Below, one piece after another: positions 56,332-64,000 of a stretch of 64,000 bases of DNA. This DNA is from Desarmillaria ectypa (taxonomy: Eukaryota > Basidiomycota > Agaricomycetes > Agaricales > Physalacriaceae). The DNA is taken from positions 496,001-560,000 of the forward strand of contig JAUDYN010000001.1 of NCBI GenBank assembly GCA_030407005.1, written 5' to 3'. Positions within the stretch are counted from its first letter, which is position 1. Each line of letters begins with the position of its first letter. Position numbers and translations under genes: made by a program. Under the pieces are notes generated by a model. That model did not search any database, was not told where the DNA came from, and saw only the letters and a program-made list of their open reading frames with translations.

Positions 56332-58440
56332 CTGGAATGTAGCAAGTGAGTTGGTGAGACCAAAGAACATGATGGTGGGTTCAAATAGCCCACAATTCAT
56401 GTGGAAAGCTGTCTTCTCTTCATCCTCTTCTCAGATTTGGACATTGTTATATCCCCATTGGACATCTAGCTTGGAGAAGTACTTGGCTCCTCATAGTTTG
56501 TCAATGAGTTCAGAGATTAGAGGAAGAGGGTATTGATTCTTGATCATCATTTTGTTCAGCTTCTGATAATCCTGAACCAGACAAAGCAATCTATTTTTCT
56601 TTTTTATAAAGAAGAAAGGAGATGTGAAGGGAGACTTGAAAGGGCAAATGTGTCCCAAATTCAAGTTCTCATTGAGGAACTTGTCAAGTTGTTCCTGTTC
56701 ATTTCAGTTCAACAGGTAGACTTTGCAGTCTAGAGTGGACTTCACATTAGGGACCAGTTCAATGGCATGATCCCAGGGTTTTCATTCAGGTAGTTTGTCA
56801 AAGCTTTCCTTAAAGAATAAATCTCAGAAACTTTGATATTAAGGGGGCACTAGTTTCTCAAAGGTCTTCTTTGGCTTCTCAGCATTGGCAGCTGCTGCTA
56901 GATTATTGGCATAGTATATAGCCCATATTATCAGTTTCTCTTGCATGTTGACAGTGAGGATAGTTTTGCCATCCTCTAGCTTTTCATCTCACCTATCCTC
57001 ATCATCTGTGTCAGGAAGGGAAATGGGGTTTTTGATGCATTGGCAGTGTCCAAAGATCATCCATCCAGTTTTCCAGTTGATGATTGGGTTGTGATGTTTC
57101 AGCCAGTCATGGCCCAAATAGATTGCTTTGTAGCCCAGGTTGGTGACTGTTAGGTCAATTTGTTTGATGTGTCCCCTGATAATCATTCAGAGTTCCACAA
57201 ATTCCATAATGTTACCTGCTTTGTTGCAGGTCCTGTCCATGTTGTATACTAGGATTGGGGCTGCAGCTTTTCAGGTATCCAGATTGTGTTGGAGGATATA
57301 GAACTGATTAATAGAGCTGCCTGTACAGCTGCTGTCAAGTAATGTCTTGGTAGCTAGGATCTTCATTCCAGTATATGGAGCAATTTGTATGTCAACCATG
57401 AAGTCCCTTTCAGAACTCTTGGTGCCATGGATATATTAAATAGGTTCTTGGAGTTTGTAGAGGCATTCTTGCACCTCACTCCCTTCATTCTGTAAGTTTT
57501 TGATCAGTTCCTTAGTGATCTCACCAAGTCATTTGGGATGAACCCAAGTAAAAAGCATGACTTTGGCAGTGGCCATGGTCTTGGCTGTTCAAATGGCATG
57601 TAGAGTCCAATCTATGCTGAATGGCTTGTACCAATGCTGATTGGAGACCCCCTTGTTAGATTGTGCTTCAGGTTCAGAGGTCATGAATTTCTTTTCTTGT
57701 TGTGCCTTCTATTGAAGAAAGGCCATATCATCTTCTTTGTTAGATACCTCAATGATGGTAACCCTATGCCCTCTTTTTACTATCTGGGCACTAGCAGATC
57801 CAGCCTGTTCTTCAGCTTTCTTGTTGTCCAATACAGTGTCAATGCTCTTTGATAGAGTTTGAGAAGTTAAGTCATAGTCTCTATAGGCACTAGTTCTAAT
57901 GGCAAAAAGTTGCTCAGGGCCAGTGCGGTTGACCTGATCTATCAGTGCCAATGATTTAGTCTTCCCCTTTTCCTCTAAGTCATATGAATAATTCTGGGAC
58001 TCCAGATCAGTGACTCAGAAAGTGGCCACTTCTTCCACAGTGTTGTTGGGATTTCTTTGCATTGTTCAGCCTTGGTAGGCACTTGATACACCCTTCACCA
58101 ACCCTGATAAAGCAGGATAAGACCCCTCTGGGGATGCTGAGATGTTTGACTTTAGAAGCCCAGAGACATCTCATTGACTTGTCTCTGTCCTGGGCATAGC
58201 CTATATTGCAGTGCTAGCATCACCTGGCAGATCCTGCACTTTATCGGAGAAGCAGAATTCAGTATAGATTAGTGTTGTCACACTTGGTTAGTGCATGGTA
58301 TCAGTTTGATTCTTTTGGTGCATTCAGGATGATAAAAAAGTCATTATTTTGTGAGTGTATGTTTACAGTTTGTCTTACAAATGATCCATAAGGCCAACCA
58401 GCAGAAATTGGGAACATACCAATTAGAGCTTTAGTCACAT
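56332..58440 (-). pseudogene. Element B pol, 5' part (spacer, protease, start of RT)
   Basis: On the minus strand: spacer from about 58440, a degraded protease region with NLGYKAIYLGHDWLKHHNP (57090-57130), then the N-terminal RT up to GLFEPTIMFFGLTNS at the insertion site. The counterpart in the innermost element is 46432-48590. Confidence 0.8.
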
Positions 58441-59480
58441 AAGGGGAATCAAGCTCTTGGTGACCTATGCTTTTACTTCCTCAATCTTCACATCATTCTT
58501 TTCCTTCTTCTTGATGACTGTCATGGACTGGATGTCCCAGTATTCCTTCTTCTTTGGGCAGTCCTTTGCCATATGCTCCTTTTCATTTCATCAGAAACAC
58601 CAACCCTCTGCCTTTCATCAATCAACCTCTATCAGTTGCTCTTGCCCTCCATATGTTATTCATTGCCCTGTAGTTGTGTTCTGACTGGGACCTATGCTTG
58701 TTGCTGATTTTGGAGCTGATGAACTTGATGCCTCAGCAGTTTGTTTGCTGCTGGGGTTTGGTGAGGGTTAGAACCCATCCTTCTTTTGGCCATCACAGAG
58801 AATGCTAGTAGTCTAGTTAAAGACTCATTTTCATTGATGCTCCTTATACATGCAGAGAATTCTTTCTTTCCACTCTGGATATGAGTGTGGGATATTGACA
58901 CTCATATTTGAAATGAATGTTGTGTATGAGAAAGAGACTCCAATTTGTATGGCTTTTACCATTGTGCCATGCTCACTTTCATTGGTCTGTCACCTGGCTA
59001 GCTTGGCCTCTTCTTCCAACTTCTGGAAGTAGTGGCTGGCTGGTTGGATCTCTATTCAAAGATCAAACTTCTTCTTCTTGTGTATCTCCTCAATTGCAGG
59101 ATCCCAGAACTGTTGCATAACCAGCTCAACAAATTCTTTCCAACTCAGGTATTGGAAATGGGCAGCAACACTGATAAAGTCATTGATTACCCAATATTTG
59201 GGTTGCTTGTAGACCCACCAATCTTTGGCCACTCCTTCAAAGTGGGAGATGGCAAATAATACAAGATGTGATAGCAGTTGGAAATAATGCTGGAACACCT
59301 CAAAATACACAATGCAATTGCTGATAAACCATTCAATATCATTGTGATCCCCCTTAAACAGCTTTGGGGGTTGAATAAGGATAGATTTGATATCCAGGTA
59401 GGGGGCCTCACTGGGTGTGACTCCTACTGGATTAGAATATGAGTCAGATAGTGCCCATTCTGGTGGCATCCATAAGATTG
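58441..59480 (-). pseudogene. Gag of element B
   Basis: HFEGVAKDWWVYKQPKYW (about 59200-59260), a KLEEEAKLA segment near 59010 and a damaged zinc knuckle around 58590 (CFxxNEKEHMAKDC-like, with Arg codons lost). Several stops. Confidence 0.75.
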
Positions 59481-59772
59481 AATATTGATCAGGTCATGGA
59501 GGTGGCTCCTTAGGTGCTTTCTACTTTCTTCTGTGCTCTGGCTGTTTTCCTTTGTTTGAAAACTGCCAGAATGCAGCATGCAGATCCCAAGCACTTTCTG
59601 CTTCTTTTAATTCTTGACAGATTTCTTCAATCTATCACTCCTTTTGGGCCAATTGCATCTGCTCTTCTGTGGTTAGTTGCAGAGATTCTGCAGAACCTGA
59701 ACTAGGGCCAGGGTCCTCCCTGGCTCTAGTGAATAGAAGACTTTTTCCTAGAAAGAGAGGAAGCCTTGATTG

Positions 59773-60960
59773 TCAGATCCAGCTTATGGATGGTGAGTCA
59801 GATAAGAGTTGAGGTTGATATGTGGGCATATCAGGGGGATAATTCAGATAAGGCATGTATTGAGGCTGGAATGATTTCAGCCAAGCATAAAATCCTGTGT
59901 TATATGTAAAACTATTAAAATTTGGCCTCTCTTCTGTCAAAGTCTGGCCAGTCACCCTCCCTTCAGGCCAGTATCTAAAGGATACACTCCAATTCTCTTT
60001 GTTCATTGGCAGTCCTTGCTTATAACCCAGGTATTCTATCTCCTGCCAATGAGAGGTATAGTTCATGGTTTCTGTTTGCATGAATTTAGGCATGTATAAG
60101 GGTGCCAGCTCTGGGGCCTTGAATTGGGTCCCCATAGTTGAGTGTGAGGTACTCATCCATGTTAGAATGGATTCTGGGCTATAAGGTTCTTGATTCAAAA
60201 TTGTGTCTTCAAAGCTCTCAGGCTTCACTTTGGAAGAGATTAAGTAAAGCTTGGTCAGCATTTGAGAGGCTGGGCCACTCAAAGTCAGGCCCTTCAGCAT
60301 TGAGGGGATTATCAGCTCTTTGAAGAGTCACTGAAGATGCTGATAAGGAGGAGGGAGGATGTGGAGTCACTGTCCTCTCCAGTATCTGGCCAAGATTCTT
60401 GTTTTTGGGCGATGGCCCAGAGGCCATATAGATGGTTGGGATAGGGTAAACCCATCCCAGCATTGTTTGAGTGTTGTACTCATATATAAGCTGAGTGGGT
60501 GAGGGCATACAGAGGGGGTGACTCACTGAGAGTTCAGAACCTAACCTGTAGATTCCATACATATTCCTCTATGGTGGAGGGTCATTCCATCCTATGCTGA
60601 GCATATTGATCAATCTTCCAGTATGTGGGAAATTCATCAGAAGATTAGGAGATGAATGCAATTCTGTGGTGGGGGATGACCTCTTCCTGAAAGAGTGCCA
60701 GATCTGTGGGATCCACTCTTGCAGAGGCTGGTCTCCAGGGTAAGACATAATAAAGGGGAAAGGGGAGAGGTCTTTAGTCATAAAACCCTTCATCTTTATA
60801 AATAGGTTCAAATTTCTTCTTTCTACATCAAGAATATAAGGGCAGTAAAGAACACAAGTAAGAATGCACCACCAATAGTGATGCTGAGAGTGATAGTATA
60901 TATTGATTGTGATTTGTTGGTCATGTGAGGTTGTTTCTTCATAGCTGGCAATGAAGAAAC
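59773..60960 (-). pseudogene. Leader ORF1 and ORF2 of element B
   Basis: ORF1: MKKQPHMTNKSQSIYTITLS followed by a hydrophobic ITIGGAFLLVFFTALIFL stretch (60945-60830). ORF2: MSYPGDQPLQEW at about 60750, then the blocks WNDPPP, DNPLNAEGPDFEWPSL, MDEYLTLNYGDPIQ and, in the second frame, NFNSFTYNTGFYA. The preservation of the same two overlapping frames in this old copy supports that both were once coding. Confidence 0.55.
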
Positions 60961-60982
60961 AGGAGTGAATCTCTCAACTAAT

Positions 60983-61392
60983 TGTTTGGCCCATGGTCCA
61001 TGTGATCTGCAGACACACATAATCCTAAAGGCTGTCTCACATTTGGACAATCACCCTAAGATTATGGCTATGGTCTTCTGATCTAGTGTGGAGAATAAGT
61101 GGTATGAAATAAACTTTAGTTGAGAGATAGAAAGCATACAGTGTAAACTATGTGACTTATATATCAAAATAGGGATCTAAATATATGACCATAACCATGA
61201 GATGTTCATGTGAGAATAAGAGAATAGCAAGGTTATTGTATAAGTATGGTGAGAAGATGATGCAACACTGCAATGGACATCTATTGATATCAGATGTCAA
61301 TCAGATAAGATAGAAGAGAACAGATAAAATAAGATGAAATATGATCAGGGAAATCAGATAAGATGGAGGCAAAAATAGAAAAAATTGTAACA
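60983..61392 (-). repeat. 5' LTR of element B (410 bp)
   Basis: Plus-strand ends TGTTTGGCCCATGG and TTGTAACA. It abuts the tail of a Copia LTR at 61393, so the element inserted into that LTR. Confidence 0.88.
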
Positions 61393-61609
61393 TCTACTCT
61401 GCACAATACCCAGGATTCTAACAGATTATGGGCCCCAGCCTGATTAGACTCTGATTACAGTATCTCAACTTCTTAATTTGTCCTCATTTATTACCTACCA
61501 TAAGTAGCATGATAACCAATAATCTTTTAGGCTCTGTCTTGAAATTCACTAGACAACTACCATACATGGAAATTTGCTATATCTATAGTACTCTGAAGAT
61601 CAGATGCAT

Positions 61610-62304
61610 GGGACATCTTATTGGACAAGCTTGATGAATCTAAACCTGCAGCCCAGTGCAAAACAAGGTCTGAGGAAAAGGATAAGAAAGACAAAGCTTT
61701 CAAGTTAGATCAAGCATTCACTACTATTGGCCTGATCATTGATCTGAGTCAGTATCAATATATTGAGAATTGCTCAGATAGTGCTGAGGCATAAAAGACT
61801 CTCACAGAAATCTATGAGAAGAACAGCTGAGCTAACCACATTGCCTTAAAGCATCAATTTTATGGCTTTAAGCATGATCCAAATGGACTGATCCACAATT
61901 ATATAAGTGGCATCACAAGCCTTGCTGGAAGGTTGAAGGCTATTGGAGTCAAGTTGGATGACATAGATATAGTTGATGTGCTCATTTTCAATTTAGATGA
62001 AGGATGGTCAAATATTGCAGTCTCACTGTATGCAGGAAATAATGAGCCAAATTCATTGGTTACAGTGACAAATGCTCTAATTGACAAAGAAGGAAAAAGG
62101 GGTGGAGCATCCAGTACAATGGTTCTGATTGCATGATCAAGAGGATCAAATGGCCCAAATCAGCATGACAGATGCTATATATGTGGCAAAATTGGACATT
62201 TCAGTTGCAATTATCCAAAGCACATAAGATCAAGCAATGACAAGGAGGATGCAGATGTTGTGAACATCATGCATAGTGACAATGAAGAGGATTATGCCTT
62301 TTAA
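61610..62304 (+). pseudogene. Copia-type Gag (UBN2-like) with damaged zinc knuckle
   Basis: The frame includes TLTEIYEKNS, HQFYGFKHDPNG, the YISGITSLAGRL block, VLIFNLDEGWSNIAVSL and EDYAF at the end, an arrangement typical of Copia Gag. Stops at 61795, 61828 and 62134 interrupt it. The zinc knuckle reads CYICGKIGHFSCNY, so the last of the four ligands is Tyr instead of Cys. Confidence 0.7.
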
Positions 62305-62561
62305 GGCAGTGTGAGCTAGGTTATAATTTGGTCTACTCTCTTAGCTCTGGGTGAGGATTTGTTCTGCTGTAGTTAGATGTGTTCTGGTAGCGCAATGATG
62401 AGATTGGCTGACTGTAAGTAGCTTGGTGCTCCTGCAGCACAGGCATTGATAGGGGGTGGGGACTAGTGATAACTAAAGTATTAGATATATTTGGGAATTT
62501 TAGTCTATTCTTAGTTTTAGGAGAAAACTAAGAATATTGCAGCATGATGCTATATTGAGAG

Positions 62562-62575
62562 GGAGTGTTAAGATT
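62562..62575 (+). promoter_or_regulatory. Polypurine tract of the Copia element
   Basis: Purine-rich ATTGAGAGGGAG immediately before the 3' LTR. Confidence 0.6.
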
Positions 62576-62782
62576 TTACTGGAAAGTTTTAGAAAAAGCA
62601 ATCTGGCATCATGCTAAGAGTTGATGAGTAAGCAAGAGAGTCATAGAAAGTTGTAGTATATTCTAGATTCTAGTGCAAAGTAGTATAAATATAAGCTCTA
62701 TAGAAGCTATAGAATAACAATTTCTTTATATCTGGCTTTACCAGCCTGGAGTCTACCCTGTGCAACACCCAGGATTCTAACA
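62576..62782 (+). repeat. 3' LTR of the gag-only Copia element (207 bp)
   Basis: TGTTAAGATTTTACTGG to GGATTCTAACA. Same length as the solo LTR at 21628. The following GATCC would be the target duplication. Confidence 0.88.
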
Positions 62783-63633
62783 GATCCTGATCCTATATTC
62801 CTATGAACTGAGTGAGTGGATGCAAGATGTAGTTGGTCCTAGGTAGAGTGTCACTGGCTTGCTTCTTGAGCAAGATAGAAGCCAAATTTGATGCACATAT
62901 GTATGTGGTGCAGCATATCAAAATAGGGTTTCAGTTATAAAGGCTCCAGTAAAGGATTAGAAAAAGCTTCAAACTAATTGTTAGATATAGACTTATTCAA
63001 ATAAGATTAAACAAACAGGCTGTCTTACATTTGAACAATCACTTGAATGTAAATAATGTTTAAGATTAAGACTAAGTGCTAAGGTCTTAGTTAAGAAGCA
63101 AGAGAGTGAGCTAGAAGAATAAGTCAGATTAAACTTTAGTTTAAAGCTAAGGGCTAAGAATGATATAGATGATTCTTAAATACTAGATGACTAAAAATAG
63201 ATATTACTATAAAACTGTGTGAACTATAAGATGTCCATCCATGATAACAGTGATGAAATCCATTAGTGTCTTGAATCCCATTTGTGAAGCCTATGCTACA
63301 CTGTATATAACATATTGCTACTGTGAATCACTAAGAAGTGGGTCACTAGGCTAAACTACTATGATATTGTAACTGTATGTATTCTATTGTAGGCAACTTT
63401 TGCATGCTTATAAGTACTCACTGTGAGTTTGTTGTTTGTTGTAATCTAAATGTCTGAGAAATGAGATAAAGGTCTGCCTTAGGTTCATCTGAGTCCTGCA
63501 GTGTGAAAATGGGTTTGGTCCTGAGTTTAGGTGCTCTGGCTGTTTGGCTGATGTTACTGCTTCATATATAGAGAGTTGTGAGGCCTGCCAGAACCAATTA
63601 TTGATAGTAGCTCTTGGTTATATGTCTATCCAT

Positions 63634-63790
63634 AAAACAATTAAAACTGACTGTCAACCATGTGGCACAGCTATAATGTGAGTTCTGTCCTACAGAAATA
63701 TAATAGATGATATTCCTAAAACAATGGAAACTAGCTAGTAATTGTGTGGCACAGCTATAATGTAGAGTCCATCTCACAGAGCTATGGTGA
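63634..63790 (+). repeat. Two-copy tandem repeat, unit about 84 bp
   Basis: AAAACAATTAAAACT at 63634 and AAAACAATGGAAACT at 63718 start the units. Both contain TGTGGCACAGCTATAATGT. Similarity outside this core is moderate. Confidence 0.6.
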
Positions 63791-63880
63791 ATGGATGGGT
63801 GAGCATCCTGGCACTTAAATAAGGGTTTAGATGCAGATAGATACTCAGTATAAGATAGGGGAAAAGATATAATAGTATAT

Positions 63881-63893
63881 GTGTGTGTGTGTG
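63881..63893 (+). repeat. GT microsatellite
   Basis: Six and a half GT units. Confidence 0.9.
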
Positions 63894-64000
63894 ATTTAAT
63901 ATCTAGATTGATAATCTAGACCCTAGTTGTATTTGTATCCTGCCTGTTACTGAGCACATCAATGCATAGATTTCAAAATCATTCAATATTATAAAGTCTG

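Larger units (their letters stand above)
36835..61392 (-). mobile_element. Ty3/Gypsy element B, split by a nested insertion
   Basis: Minus-strand element with two 410-bp LTRs and about 6.8 kb of internal sequence in two pieces, 37245-39351 and 56332-60982. Joining the pieces across the inner element restores a continuous reverse transcriptase alignment (…FFGLTNSLATFQ, then MNNIF, then GGKITIYLDN), which proves a single interrupted element. Order on the minus strand: leader, gag, protease, RT/RNase H, integrase, chromodomain. Stops are frequent and CpG is nearly absent. The bases outside the LTRs (TATTT and TCTAC) do not match. Confidence 0.88.
61393..62782 (+). mobile_element. Gag-only Copia-type element, 5' LTR truncated
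   Basis: Consists of the last 31 bp of a 5' LTR (61393-61423), an internal region of 1,152 bp, and a complete 207-bp 3' LTR. The internal region holds only a gag-like gene. There is no protease, integrase or reverse transcriptase and no room for one, so it is a non-autonomous, gag-only derivative. The start of the 5' LTR is not found on the other side of element B. Confidence 0.8.
62783..64000. other. AT-rich decayed repeat region, no gene
   Basis: No coding frame of note. The part from 62979 (TGTTAGATATAG) to about 63250 vaguely follows the order of the Gypsy LTRs on the minus strand (GGCTGTCTTACATTTGAAC, then TAAACTTTAGTT), so it may be an old LTR. CpG is nearly absent. Confidence 0.5.

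Noticed and set aside
62979..63312. A complete solo LTR on the minus strand
   Set aside because: The terminal TG and CA are plausible but flanking bases (CTAAT and TATTG) do not match and internal similarity to the known LTRs is weak.

Overview
The window looks like a chromosome segment of a mushroom-forming fungus (Agaricomycetes). The evidence is the gene content and architecture: a 12-exon cytochrome P450, a 10-exon GMC alcohol oxidase, a many-exon DUF6534-type membrane protein, introns of about 45-60 bp, a tRNA-Glu gene with a short intron at the canonical site, and chromodomain Ty3/Gypsy elements. No database search was possible, so family names rest on motifs read by eye.

Layout. Positions 1-5278 hold the right-hand part of a nest of three Gypsy elements that continues left of the window: a minus-strand element (LTR 2394-2819) sits in the integrase of a plus-strand element (LTR 3407-3774), which sits in the integrase of another (LTR 4840-5278). 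A solo LTR with CTGAG target duplications lies at 5923-6574. The gene-bearing part is 7-36 kb: P450 (7156-9259, +), secreted GMC oxidoreductase (11338-13576, -), tRNA-Glu (15704-15788, +), three nearly identical genes for a small KDG-rich secreted protein (22449-23157 +; 26476-27184 -; 28356-29064 +), a protein with three tandem nucleotidyltransferase-like units (29668-31949, -) and a seven-helix-type DUF6534 protein (33327-35187, +). Scattered among them are six decayed copies of a fungal kinase-like gene, several decayed tRNA-like sequences and a solo Copia LTR (21628-21834, GATGA duplications).

From 36.8 kb to 62.8 kb lies a second transposon nest whose order of insertion can be read directly: a small gag-only Copia element (61393-62782) is interrupted by a minus-strand Gypsy (36835-61392), which is interrupted by a plus-strand Gypsy (39352-56326, ATTCA duplications), which is interrupted by a third plus-strand chromodomain Gypsy (43193-51656, CAGTT duplications). 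The innermost element has two 423-bp LTRs differing at seven sites, all transitions at CpG dinucleotides. Its Pol frame is continuous for about 1,590 codons apart from six stops, five of them TGA where related copies suggest an arginine CGN codon. The older elements are almost emptied of CpG. The last 1.2 kb is AT-rich decayed repeat sequence.

P450 and GMC oxidase are neighbours about 2 kb apart and could act in one oxidative pathway, but no terpene cyclase, PKS or NRPS is present, so a biosynthetic cluster cannot be claimed. The observations I consider most worth following are: the triple nucleotidyltransferase gene with an intron at the equivalent place in every unit; the triplicated secreted protein whose coding, intron and 3' sequences are almost identical while the promoters have diverged; and two extra reading frames ahead of gag, one encoding a membrane-spanning peptide, conserved in four Gypsy copies.
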